This document shows, one piece after another, positions 25,636-60,148 of a stretch of 64,000 nt of DNA; within the stretch, counting starts at the first letter, position 1; each line of letters opens with the position of its first letter. Both the position numbers and the translations under genes were made by a program. Under the pieces are notes generated by a model. It was not told where the DNA came from and did not search any database. It was given only the letters and a program-made list of their open reading frames with translations. The stretch comes from Sipunculus nudus (taxonomy: Eukaryota > Annelida > Sipuncula > Golfingiida > Sipunculidae): the NCBI GenBank assembly GCA_026874595.1, contig CM049308.1:78290124-78354123 (forward strand). The letters are read 5' to 3'.

Positions 25636-26157
25636 CACATTGACATTTTGAGGCTGGTGCCTACATTACAATAATGGGTGTTGCTTGTATCAACATTAAA
25701 CAGGTCAGCTACAATACCAGGTACCGTATTTATTCCAATTTGGCGATATCTCTTATTTCTCGACCCCAAAAAATATTTTGAAAGCATAATTTCTAAAATG
25801 ACTCTAATTTTGCGACTGCCGACGATGTTTTCTGTCGACGATGTTAAGGTGTAATGCCTTCATCTCTCACGGGCACCGCAGTTTGTATCTGACTAGATTC
25901 TTATTACACTGAGCATCCACATCAAACTTGTTTCCAATAAAATTTTTGAAGATACAAAGATGCGTTTCTCATAATATATTAACATGATAAAGCGTTCAAG
26001 TTGCAAATGGGTGTCCGTGACGAAGCAAACTCGTGTACCGTACCTGGTACGCACGTGTCTCGTGTGCGATTCACGTGGGATCTTTAGCAATAATATTTAC
26101 AAAATCTGTGGAAGCACGCGTGTTGGAACAATTGTGACACAGTGGGAACAGTCATCT

Positions 26158-26203
26158 TAGTTAAGTTTAAACGAACATGGTTAGTTTTTGGATGGGTGAC
26201 CGC
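26158..26203 (+). pseudogene. 5S rRNA-like fragment (internal control region)
   Basis: GGTTAGTTTTTGGATGGGTG followed by ACCGC (26179-26203) closely matches the box C region of eukaryotic 5S rRNA, preceded by an AGTTAAG-like match near 26158. The 5' half and 3' end of 5S are missing. It is a 5S-derived pseudogene or the head of a 5S-type SINE. Confidence 0.55.
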
Positions 26204-26537
26204 GTATACAAAACAGGGCCCGATCGAGGGCATGCGAGCTAGGACCATTTCCGGTCGTATATGTTTTAACGCGCCTTCACTTTCCGATATTTATTACGTA
26301 TTATGCAAATAAAATTTATCTGATAATAGGCAGTTATTTTTTATAAAGTCTTCTTCCAACTTGGTGCAGCTGCTTGTCCCTTAAGTGTCTAATATTGTTA
26401 GAGAGCACTTCAGAGAGAACATCCCTCTACCAGCGATAAATAATCTATGATTCAAAGCAAAATATCAGATCATCTTAGCTGTAGGATAATTAATGGTCAC
26501 AAAACTAATCTTCAGCTCTCATATAGGCATTCATTAA

Positions 26538-28011
26538 TTGTATCCGCCAAAACAGAGTTTTGCGGATACTATGTTTTCAGCTGCACGCCGCCGCCGCCAC
26601 CGCCGCGGCCGCGTAGGTGTCCGGAGAACTACTCCGTAACTGCTGGGCAGAATTTTACGAAACCCGGGATTATGTTCGGGTCACATGTGAACTGCTGCGC
26701 CCCGATTTTGTTTTGACCTCTGACCTTTCCTCTGCGCTCTGCGTCCGTTTGTGCGTCTGTTTCCACACATAAACCCACATATCTCGGGAACCGTTTGACC
26801 GATCAGGAAATTTTTTTGCACAAATGTAGCCCTTGGAGAGCTTTATAACATACACAAAAAATGGTGGCGCCACCTGCAACCATGTTTGCACAGTGTCCAT
26901 CTGTTCGTCTGCCTTGGGTTAAAATCACTCATATCTCTGCAGTGACTAGACTAATTCACCTGAAATTCGGCATGCGTAAACATCCTGGATAGCTTTTCTG
27001 ATTTTATGACAGGTGGCGCCACCTACATTCACGGTTACGCTGCAGACATCCAAGCTCATATCTCGGGAACCGTTTGACCGATCAGGAAATTTTTTTTTGC
27101 ACAAATGTAGCCCTTGGAGAGCTTTATAACATACACAAAAAATGGTGGCGCCACCTGCAACCATGTTTGCACAGTGTCCATCTATTCGTCTGCCTTGGGT
27201 TAAAATCACTCATATCTCTGCAGTGACTTGACTAATTCACCTGAAATTTGGCATGTGTATACATCCTGGATAGCTTTTCTGATTTTATGACAGGTGGCGC
27301 CACCTACATTCACGTTTACGCTGCAGACATCCAAGCTCATATCTCAGGAACCGTTTGACCGATTGGGCCAAAATTTTGCATGTGTATAGGTCTCGCATAG
27401 CTCTTCATCATACGCAAAACTGGTGGTGCCACCTGCACCCATTTTTGCACAGCTCCTGTCTGTTTGTCTGCCATGGGATAAAATCACTCATATCTCGGCA
27501 GTGGTTTGACATATCTGCCTAAAATTTTGCAGGTTTATACATCCCTGACAGCTCTCTTGATTTTATGACAGGAGGCGCCACCTGCATTCTAGTTTATGCA
27601 GCAGACATCAAAGCTCATATCTTGGGAACTGTTTGACTGATTGGGCCAAAGTTTTGTATGTGTATAGTTCTCACATAGCTCTTTATCATACGCAAAACTG
27701 GTGGCGTCACCTGCAACCATTTTTGCTCAGCGTCCATCTGTTTGTCTGCCACGGGCTAAAATCATTCATATACATGTAGTGGTTTGACTTATCTGCCTTA
27801 AATTTTGCATATGTATACAACTTGGATGGCTTTCTGGATTTTGTGGTGGGGGGGGGGGGGGGGCAACCTACATACACAATTTGGCTGCAGACATCCATGC
27901 TAATATGCAACACTCTATTTCCCCTTGCCACTCAATCCATGCCACACTTCACCCGTTCCACTCTGATTTAGGCGGATACACGTAGTCGCTTGTCGACTAC
28001 CCGTATTCTAT
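26538..28011 (+). mobile_element. Helentron/Pearl-like element, full-length copy (about 1.47 kb)
   Basis: The 5' end TTGTATCCGCCAAAACAGAG is followed by TTTTGCGGATA, which can fold back on it. The 3' end is GGCGGATACA (27971-27980), hairpin GTAGTCGCTTGTCGACTAC, then CCGTATTCTA at 28010. The 5' terminus is repeated inverted just inside the 3' hairpin, the asymmetric layout of Helitron2/Helentron ends. The core is a tandem array alternating about 149 and 130 bp, with GGTGGCGCCACC at unit boundaries. No Rep/helicase frame. Confidence 0.82.
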
Positions 28012-31000
28012 TTTATATCTGACTTACCAACAAACAGTCAAATCATTTTTAGATGTGACAATATTTGTGTTCAATTAAGCAGTCTACATTTTAAGCTTAT
28101 TTTGGTGAATTACAAAGTGTTTAAGAAAATAAAAATATATAGTTTGGCGATTTGTCAGGGCTAAGTTACTTAGTCATTATGATGTACTCGTTAATTTTAT
28201 CATTTCTGGGCCATCCATCATCGTTTGAGTTTATCAGGATATTAATGTGCACAAGAAAAGGATGTTATCATCAGTGTTTTAACTATTTCAACATCATATC
28301 ACTGCATCAACATATTGGTCACACAATGACTCATACATCTGTGTAATGTAGAAGTATTGGTAAGGACTGATGCTTTTTGAGATAATTATGTCATGTTGAT
28401 CAGTTAGAAGATAACTGAAATGGTAAGTCAAAAAGATGACGCATTTTAAAGCAAATTGATCAGGGATTCACTATTGGTAGTTAAAGGGACATGTTCACAT
28501 TCTGGAGGTATTAAATATACATGAAGTATAGTGCCTTTTCCTTAAAATAATATGATATCTCCCAGTATTTCATTCTGATACTATTTGCATTCTAATGTAC
28601 ACAAGTGATAAAAAACTTGCTGCAGGCAAAACCAGTGTCCAAAACATAAACATAGCACCCATGCCACCTGTTAGCCAGACCATACAACTTCACAAATGAA
28701 GATTCAAACTTCCAACCAGTGTTTCTTATGTTTCTTCTTTCATGTTACTTCTTGTTTGGGGGTTTTTGCACCTGCATGGGTAGGACCAATGGTCAGGCAG
28801 TATTATCGTGGTAAACAGACACATGTGGACTATATTTACTCACACCCAGAACCATAACAACATAGTAACCAGGTGAATTGTAGAAAGTAAGTCATTTTGC
28901 AGGGGTGGTTTTGCTCGGAAACTGTTGTAGTGAGCCAAAATGATTTAATAGTGTGAAAAATACATTGTTGTAAATGTTTGTGTACCTTCAAGTAGTAAAA
29001 GAACTGGTAGACTTGCCAAGACTCATATGTCAGCCTGCATGTGTGAATGATTTGGTAATTGAATGGTTTCTAAAATAAATAAAAATGACAAAAAATGGTC
29101 ACCTGGATTGATAGAATTAATATATTTTGACATGCTTGTTGGACATCTATTATTGAGAACACAAACAATTAAATGTAACCAAAACAGAACAAAGGAAGTA
29201 TGTTGCAATGTGCCCATGTTACAACATAAAAATAATTGAAATATTCAGGTTGAGTGGTGTTTTGATCTGGATGTATCATGATACGTTATCAGTTCATCAT
29301 AATAGATGTGCTCCTGAAGTAAAATAGATTCTCATATGGTTGGTCCGGTGGGAAGATTTGTGCTCATCAGAGAAGTATTCTTGTTTTTTTAATCCCATTA
29401 CAGGCACTTTTAACATATTTCATTATGTCAGATTTATTAATTAGTTTGATAAATAAAAATGTTAGGTTTGAAAAAATATGAAACAAAAGCCTAGTTGTAA
29501 TATTAAATTAGAGAATTTAAACTGAAAAATTTTAAATCATCCATATAAAAAAACCTGTATCATCCATATATTCTTAGTACAATTGCTATTCCTGTTTCAC
29601 TCATGCCACATAATATGCAGTCACACCTCAGCCAGTGGTGGATAAATATTTTATTATAAGCCCTGGGGAAGTTGATGCCCAGTAATTGGCCTCACAGGGC
29701 ATTCAGTCCAGGAAGTGGCTTGCTCATTACTGCTTGGTGACACATCAAACTTCAAAAGACAGGACCCAGGCCAGACTGACAGATGCTGTGAAGGTCCTGT
29801 TAATATTAACCAAGCAGGGGTACAATTTGCCTCACCATGCACACACCAAGGTGTGATACCAAGATCTGATGCTATCAGTCCATGGTGATGCCTGCTTTAG
29901 ATAAGTTCAGGTAATTGATTTGGATACCTTCTGGTGACATTGTGTACTTGACTATTAGCAACTCTATGCTTTTTCAAGGAGGTTACATGGTATTTGTCTT
30001 TGGTATTTCAGTCTAAGGTTAGTTATGCTTTGATTATGGTTTGTTTAAAAAATATTCTTAAACACATAACACTGTTTAAATTGTTTTGCGGTTGAGGTGA
30101 GGTTTTAACCATTGTTGGTCTGTTGTTTTGTTGGTACACAAAATTAATCAAAATATTTTTTTAATACATTTTCTATTAAATTTGAACTTATTGGGTATTT
30201 TTAAAATTAAGTCTGGAGTGTTATGTCAATATGTTATTGATATATGATGATTATACAAGGAGACCAGTTGGCTCAGACATGATTCTATGATTTTCAATGG
30301 ATCTGATCAGAATCATGATTATCAATGGCTTTGACAATAATTTATATGATTACTAATGATTCTGACAAGAATCAGTAAAAAAATATATGCAAAAGAATTG
30401 TCCTTGTATAAGTAAACATGATATTATGTTATTCTTAAACTGTTTTCTAAGAAAACAGTGGAACAAAAAAGAACCTGTACGAAGTTTTAAGCATTTTGAA
30501 TTTCATTAAGATTTACTTCTTTTATTTCTTTTTAATAGGACTACATTGTAACCAGGCTATTTATTAAGTTTAACAGACTCATTTGGTTCATTATATCTTA
30601 CTCATTATCAGCATAATTACTTTTCCCTCTAATTCCCTCTGATTTCATTGATAATCAGTTCAAAATCTTGGACAATTATCAGTATTAACATAGTGATAGT
30701 CTCATAGTCAGTACTGAAGGTACTCTTTGCACAGGGCCAGGGATTGCCACCAAGATCTGTTTTAAGATATAAGAAGGAATCTGTGTAGATCTTATTCTTT
30801 GAGATTTCACCAATTTAGCATTTAGACCTAGACTGGGAGCAACCTATACACCTTCAGCTCTGAAGTCAAAAGCATATCCACTCAGCTGCCCCTCAGAAAA
30901 ACAAATTCACTGTTTTGACAGTTAGGAATACAAATTGCAATGCAGGGCCTTTACTTCAGGCTGTCATGTGCTTGTTACTGCATGCTGACACATCTAACAT

Positions 31001-31620
31001 CAATAGCTGCAGCCACGGGACATTCACACAGATTAAAAAAAAATCATGTTTATATGCAGTTGAAGTTCCCTTGGTGCAAAATCATCCATACTGAGCACAC
31101 ATTAAAGTGTACATACATCAGGATCAGTCTTCTGTTTGATGACTGATTATCCACCTTTCATCACCGGTCACAATACCTTCCTTCTGTAAATCTGTTTCAT
31201 TCAACCACTGTTTCCACAAGGAGCATTTAATGTAGAAAACCACCAGGTGCTAGTGCGGGGCCAAGATTCTTCAACTGTTAGTTTCAGTTAATGAAAATTA
31301 GGTATTCTGGGATAGTAGCAAAGTGTGAGCACTTGGCACATTGCCAGTTACACCACTGCTCCCATGGTGACAGTCTACTGAAAATGCTTCCTATGCAAGC
31401 AAAGGTTTAATGGAATGCATTAGCAGAAGGGAGGCAATAAGACCATTATGTATGGAGTGTAAGTAGGTGGCTGCTTTGGGTGTCTTCAGGTAATTGCTGC
31501 AGATATCTCTGTTTCTCAGAATTGTTGTATTTGTTGCAGTTTGAGATTAATAATATTATTTCAGAAGTTATCAATTCATACAGTTTTAGTTGAGCATTAT
31601 GTCACACAGTTGCTCATAAC
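28012..31620. other. No recognised gene
   Basis: About 3.6 kb of AT-rich sequence. Open frames are under 70 codons and none is recognisable. No clear terminal repeats seen. Confidence 0.4.
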
Positions 31621-31629
31621 AAGTAAGCT

Positions 31630-32155
31630 TGGGATTTCATGTTCATTTTCTGTGGAATTACAGGTTTTTTGGAACATTGAAGGATAATTAGTTCTGACAT
31701 CAGTCATAGAAAAACTTGTAATAAACATGTTGGACTTCTTTGGCATGAAGAATGAAGCAATTTCAGTTGGCTTTTTTCTGTAAACTATTCTATTTATTTT
31801 AGTTAGTGTAGTTGTCAGAGTATGAAATCAGGACATGTTATTCTCTTTGCTCCAAATGTGTCTGATACTTGTTGACTGTGTGGTATACGGTGCTACATGC
31901 ATAATACATAATCATTATGCCCAATCTTGGCTCTGGAAGTATGTTTTCTCAGGAAGTTTGGAACTACAATTTAAGATAAGAAAACCCAGGCAATATATTG
32001 CATACAAATCGTATATCATGTTAAATCATGAATGGTGTGTAGTCAAGTGTTGCAAAATGGAAACTGATATTTAAATAAATATTCACTGTTTACAAAGTTG
32101 AATATAAGTTACAAGAAATACAACACCGTACAGGCATGACAAATATTGCTTGCCT
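31630..32155 (+). repeat. Dispersed duplicate of about 530 bp, copy 2
   Basis: Partner of 25087-25635 with small indels. The copies lie in the same orientation about 6.5 kb apart. Termini and target duplications are not obvious, so it could be a decayed transposon or a segmental duplication. Confidence 0.88.
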
Positions 32156-32333
32156 TCAGATGGTGCATATATGGAATTTGCAAAGGCTTTATAGGTGATT
32201 TTTGCAAGCCCTGCATGGTATGAGGTATGCGCTGTATGGTTAAACCTGATCAGAGGATACACCTATATATTTGTATAGAAACTTGAGGTGAGTTGGACAG
32301 TTGGCTATGGCATAAGTGGCTAAACCGTGGGGA

Positions 32334-32357
32334 CCGGGGGGGGGGGGGGGGGGGGGC
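32334..32357. repeat. Poly-G tract
   Basis: About 22 consecutive G, followed by TGTTTGGGGAGGCTGAGCCC. Similar long G-tracts occur at 19525-19543 and 27845-27862. Confidence 0.95.
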
Positions 32358-32500
32358 AATGACATGTTTGGGGAGGCTGAGCCCCCCCAAATGTTATGAT
32401 GGAAAAACATAAGCATAAGGAGTATCAGTGTTCCTCAATGTACAATTAGTATATTCTCCTGTACAGGACTGATATAGACTACCCCCTCCCAATATCTACC

Positions 32501-32537
<37 letters not shown>

Positions 32538-32544
32538 CATATAG

Positions 32545-32783
32545 ATGGAAACGGAAAACACAGAAAAGTTGGTTCACTGATGGTGGGAATCTAACCTACT
32601 ATCTTCCGATTGCCATGAGGTCACTGCACTGGTACCTATATAAGTGTGCAAATACACAGAGGGGAAGGAAATCTGGGGTAGCCAAGTGGTTATGGCACTA
32701 AACCAGAAATCAGAATATTGTGGGTTTGATTCCCACCTTCAGTGAACCGACTTTTCCATGTATACCATTTCCATCTGTATACA
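32545..32783. mobile_element. Inverted pair of tRNA-derived SINE heads
   Basis: On the + strand, TAGCCAAGTGG (32679-32689) is a Pol III box A and GGTTTGATTCC (32723-32733) a box B inside a T-arm-like GTGGG/CCCAC. On the minus strand, 32585-32595 reads GGTTAGATTCC, a second box B. Flanks also pair: GGTTCACTGATGGTGGGAAT against ATTCCCACCTTCAGTGAACC. The block sits between (AT)n tracts at 32503-32531 and 32814-32876. No acceptor stem pairs, so these are SINE-like, not tRNA genes. Confidence 0.68.
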
Positions 32784-32807
32784 ATGAACCACATGGCTAT
32801 TCATAAA

Positions 32808-32813
<6 letters not shown>

Positions 32814-32865
<52 letters not shown>

Positions 32866-32876
32866 ATATATATATT
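32814..32876. repeat. (AT)n microsatellite
   Basis: Alternating TA with one slip near 32853. A partner tract lies at 32503-32531 on the other side of the SINE pair. Confidence 0.97.
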
Positions 32877-33483
32877 TGTTTGTCTACTTTTAGGCTCCCC
32901 CAATGAATATTTATGTTTGTCTACTTTTAGGCTTCCCCAATGAATATTTAGCTTCACTGCAAATGTATGGTGTAAGTATTGCCTTGTTAGCTTGGATTGA
33001 TTGTTCATTTGTAAATACCTTTGATGTTGCCTGTCATTGATACAATGGGTGCGATCATTCTGAACATGAGTCTAAGGATTACCCTCAAGTTCACAGAATA
33101 AGGCTGGAGTCAGCACAAACCAACTCCCTTTATTTTTAGGATTCACCAAGGGTTCTGACATCACTGACAATATGGCTGTTCCGAGACGTATGTGTTGGAA
33201 ATACAAAAGAATGTATGTGAACCCTCGTTAGGATTCTGTGGCTATGCTCCAGGAAAGAATAAGGTTAAAAACAACAGATATAAATAAACATCAAGAATGT
33301 GATGATTTCTGTTAATGTCACATTTTGTATGCTGCCATTTTGACACTTGTTTCCGATTCTCCTGTTCGTTTTATACAAGCACTGCATCTGTCTGGCGAGT
33401 ACACAACCTGACACTGGAGTTTTCTTATCAAACACACCCTAAATGATCCTATGTCTGATCATATACCCTTTGTGTCCTTCTAG

Positions 33484-33664
33484 TACAGTGAAGCTGCAAA
33501 ATTACGACCTCCAACAGGACTTTGATAAAGTGATTACCTTTTTGAGGTGGTGACCTAAGCAAGGTTTGATGTAAAGAGCAAAAAAGATTTGGGACAGTGA
33601 CAGATAGTTGTTATTTTCTGGTTGTTGCCAAACTAAGGTGGTTGTAAGGTAAGGTTTAACTGTA
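33484..33664. mobile_element. Decayed mariner-like MITE with TACAGTG ends
   Basis: Starts TACAGTGAAGCT and ends AAGGTTTAACTGTA, an imperfect inverted pair bounded by TA. It is about 180 bp and of the same family as 53881-54068. Confidence 0.6.
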
Positions 33665-34169
33665 TTTGCAGTATAACCATTGTACAGAGGCAGACCACAT
33701 CATTTATAGCCATTACTACCTAGTATTAATGCCAGCATTTGCAATCAGCTGTGCACAGGACAGGAAAGTTTTATACATAGGGGACTATAAGGGGTATGAC
33801 TACACCCACATCTAGATTTATAATACTTTGGTTCCTTGGTTTGTGAGCAACTTTATGCAAAACATTCTGAAAAGTGAACAGATTTTGATTGAATTTGTAG
33901 AGGTTTAGGATAACATCCAGGGAACTCCTTGATGTTTTTGAGGTTTTCTGAACCACCATGGTAGATTTTAGTTTCAAAGATTCTACCCCATTGCGACAAA
34001 CCACTGTTTCCTAATGTTAAGATTTTCACTGGTATCAGGAGAGAGCTTATTTATTTTGGCACAGGTGACCTGGGATTGGGTTGTTGAACCATGACTACTG
34101 TTCAGACACACACAGAATCCTGGTGGAGGTTTGTGGTCTCTGACTGCTTCTTGATTGTATATGACTATA

Positions 34170-34199
34170 TGTCCTTTTCTCTCTTTCAGATAAATCAGG
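34170..34199 (+). other. 3' splice site and short 5' UTR before the HHIP-like start codon
   Basis: A long pyrimidine tract runs into CAG at 34187-34189, leaving only 10 bases of 5' UTR before the ATG at 34200. Such a short leader after a strong acceptor implies that the transcript starts in at least one upstream non-coding exon. I could not identify that exon or its promoter. Confidence 0.7.
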
Positions 34200-57279
<23,080 letters not shown>

Positions 57280-57321
57280 CACCAGGTGGCGTAACCATCA
57301 GGGAAGAACCACTCATCTCAG

Positions 57322-57660
57322 GTGCTGCCATGGTTACCAGGATTATCAAAACAATACTCTGTGTCACTCAGTATGCTGACCATGATCAACAAAACAATAT
57401 AATGTATTACTCAGTATGTTGACCATGATCAACAAAGCAGTACTCTGTATTACTCACTATGCTGACCATGATCAACAAATCAATACTCTGTATTACTCAG
57501 TATGCTGACCATGATCAACAAAACAATACAATGTATTACTCAGTATGCTGACCATGATCAACAAAGCAGTACTCTCTATCACTCAGTATGCTGGCCAGGA
57601 TCAATAAAACAGTCCACTCTGTTACTCAGTATGCCAACCAAGATCAACGAAACATATGTG
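57322..57660 (+). repeat. 43-bp tandem repeat in the presumed 3' UTR
   Basis: About seven to eight copies of a 43-bp unit containing CAGTATGCTGACCATGATCA, spaced for example 57368 to 57411. It begins about 45 bases after the stop codon, so it should be transcribed. TGACCATGATCA is nearly self-complementary. Confidence 0.9.
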
Positions 57661-59620
57661 GGATTAAATTTATGATCAATGCATAAGCATTTAGAATTTG
57701 GGATATTTAAGTAAAAATGGCAGTCTGCAAACGAAATACTCAGTGCTCAAATGATAATCGGGAGATGACAAAGGATACTTTATTTTGTAAAGGCTACGAT
57801 TTGCAGAATATAATAGTAACTACTCAGTTTATAAATAACAGATAGGAATAATGTTCTCGCAGAATACTCACTACTCGATGTATAAAAAAATGGGATAATT
57901 TACTCATATATTTTGTGATGACTAAGATGCTCAATTATTTGTATATATTTGACGAGGATCTATAGCCTAATATTTTTGCAGTTTTAATATAAGTATCAAA
58001 TGCAAAATGAGCACTTATTTATTGTGTAATGATATAGATCTGCTGAATATGATACTCATTAGCATAAGAAAGGATTACAATATTCCTACACTATGAGGCT
58101 TGTGTTATGTATCTTACAAAGAGTATGTAGTGGTGGAGCTAAATTATATTTTTACTTCATCTCCAGTTTGAGCAAGCCATATTAATAATTCGTTTTATGC
58201 TAATCATTCCCCTGCTTGTTGAGGACACACTATAGTTACCCTGTCAATATCACTGGATCTGGACCATACAGATGTACATAATATAGGCTTGTTAATTTAG
58301 GTCCAATACACAAGGGGCACAAGAAATGACACGGTTGAAATCATTCTTGATGTAATGGGACATTTGTCGTTCTTTTGTTATGATGGTTTCAGAGAAAAGT
58401 GTTTATATGTATATATTGGTTTAATTTTGCAAGTCTCATTAATCAACGATGACTCGTTTCTTGATTTTGCTTGTACATGGGAATGCCATGTCCAAAGTCA
58501 TCCAAAGTTTAAAACAAATTATTTGATTGTAATAGAAAGAATTAAGGAAAATCCATGAAAAAAATCAAACATTTTCATCTTTAGAAGTTGTGCTTCATAG
58601 AATGCTTCATGGAAGTGCCATGATATTATTCTTATGTTGCCCTCTGGTGAGCAAACTGTAAACTGATTTGTTAAACGAATGATAGAAGTTCTTCCAATAC
58701 CATTCGTAGAATTTTAAAGAGAAAAATCTTTTAGACATTTAGTCTTTTGGTAACATAAACTAAAGGTTCTGTTATAAGTGTTTATAGCAATACATACAGC
58801 TATAATATGTAATTGTTTTACTGAATTTTTGGTAGAAAAATCATAACGAATATGCTGCATAGAACTTTATTATTATTTTTTTATTATTATTTATGGCAAT
58901 ATCAGCTGATGTATATCATACATTATGCACAATATGCTGCAGTGAACTTTTTCAGTTAAACTGGAAAGGTTTGCATTTGATGTTCTGCATAAGTAATGGC
59001 ATAACTGATACTATGTATTTATATTTTGAAGACTTCTATCATGCATTTACTAAAATTGTAATGTAGATATTATCCCTTTACTGTTAATGGTACTTTGTTA
59101 AGCATTTCATAAATATTCTTTTTTTACAACAAACCAATTATTTGTATGTAAATATTTTTATATTAAATATAATTTAAAGGCTGCAAGGATAGACAGAAAA
59201 ATAGGGTTTTAAGTGTGTAACAATTTTGTGCGACAGACCTGTTATGTGATCATGCCTCCAGGAATTCAATGCTGTGCTAGTGGAAGGGCCAAGTTTGTGT
59301 GCATTCTGTGAGTAAGGCAATAGGCCTGACACTGGTAGCAAAAGTGGCCACTGTCATGGTCTGTCAGACAGGACAATTTTGGTAGTATATAGATAGATAA
59401 ATAGATTGTACATTTTTGTAAACTGCAGTAAACTCAGAATCAAGTACACTTGTATATTCTTACTCCATGACCAACACAGTGCCAAGATTTTCCAGAAGAA
59501 AATAATTAGGTATATATGTTCAATTAAAACATGATTTTGAAGATGTTCACTGTGATTGGTGTATTGTTTATCAGATTTACTATGAAATACTTTGTAAGGG
59601 TAAGATTCACCTTTATATAT
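57661..59620. other. No recognised gene (possible 3' UTR)
   Basis: AT-rich, no long frame. It may be part of the 3' UTR of the HHIP-like gene if a distal poly-A site is used. Confidence 0.35.
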
Positions 59621-59624
59621 TCAG

Positions 59625-59950
59625 TGCCTGTATGTAACATGTAATGTGATTGGTACAGTGTCTGTAACATGTAATGTGATTGGTACAGTGTCTGTAACAT
59701 GTAATGTGATTGGTACATTGTATGTAACGTGTAATGTGATTGGTACAGTGTCTGAAACATTTACTGTGATTTGTGCAGTCTATATTATTCACCGTGATTG
59801 GTGCTTTGTCTGTATTATATTTACTGTGATTGGTGCAGTGTCTGTATTTTACTGAGACTGGTTCAGGGTCTTACGTTTAATGAGTTTGGTTCAGTGCCTA
59901 TAATAATAACTGTGATTGGCATAGTGTTTGTAACCTTTAATTATTTTGGT
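59625..59950 (+). repeat. 30-bp minisatellite, decaying towards its 3' side
   Basis: The unit TGTAACATGTAATGTGATTG plus GTACAGTGTC repeats at exact 30-bp spacing from about 59632 to 59760, then continues in degraded form (TGTGATTGGTGCAGTGTCTG). Because 30 is a multiple of three it gives a repetitive frame on the minus strand that is not a gene. Confidence 0.93.
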
Positions 59951-60148
59951 GCAGTTTATATTTCATTGGTAAAGTGTTTTAGTTACTTTTGCTTAGATTT
60001 TACTTTCACCGTAAGCAGGATCTACTCCGATTGCTTGGGTTATGTAAATTTATTCTTGATTTGTGTTGTTTGTGATGGACATTTTGCTTTCCATGATACA
60101 TCCATATTAGTAGCCACTGCTAGTTTATTGAAGAGGAGCAAAGTTACA

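Noticed and set aside
25717-26050. Possible TIR element starting GGTACCGTATTTATTCC
   Set aside because: The start resembles the element at 6797, but no convincing inverted partner was found. GTACCGTACCTGGTAC near 26035 is only a local palindrome.
32672-32755. Candidate tRNA gene with boxes A and B
   Set aside because: No acceptor stem pairing and a poor anticodon arm; the block is part of an inverted SINE-like repeat.
59524-59760. Minus-strand frame with a 10-residue repeat
   Set aside because: The repeat arises because the 30-bp minisatellite is a multiple of three; nothing else supports a gene.
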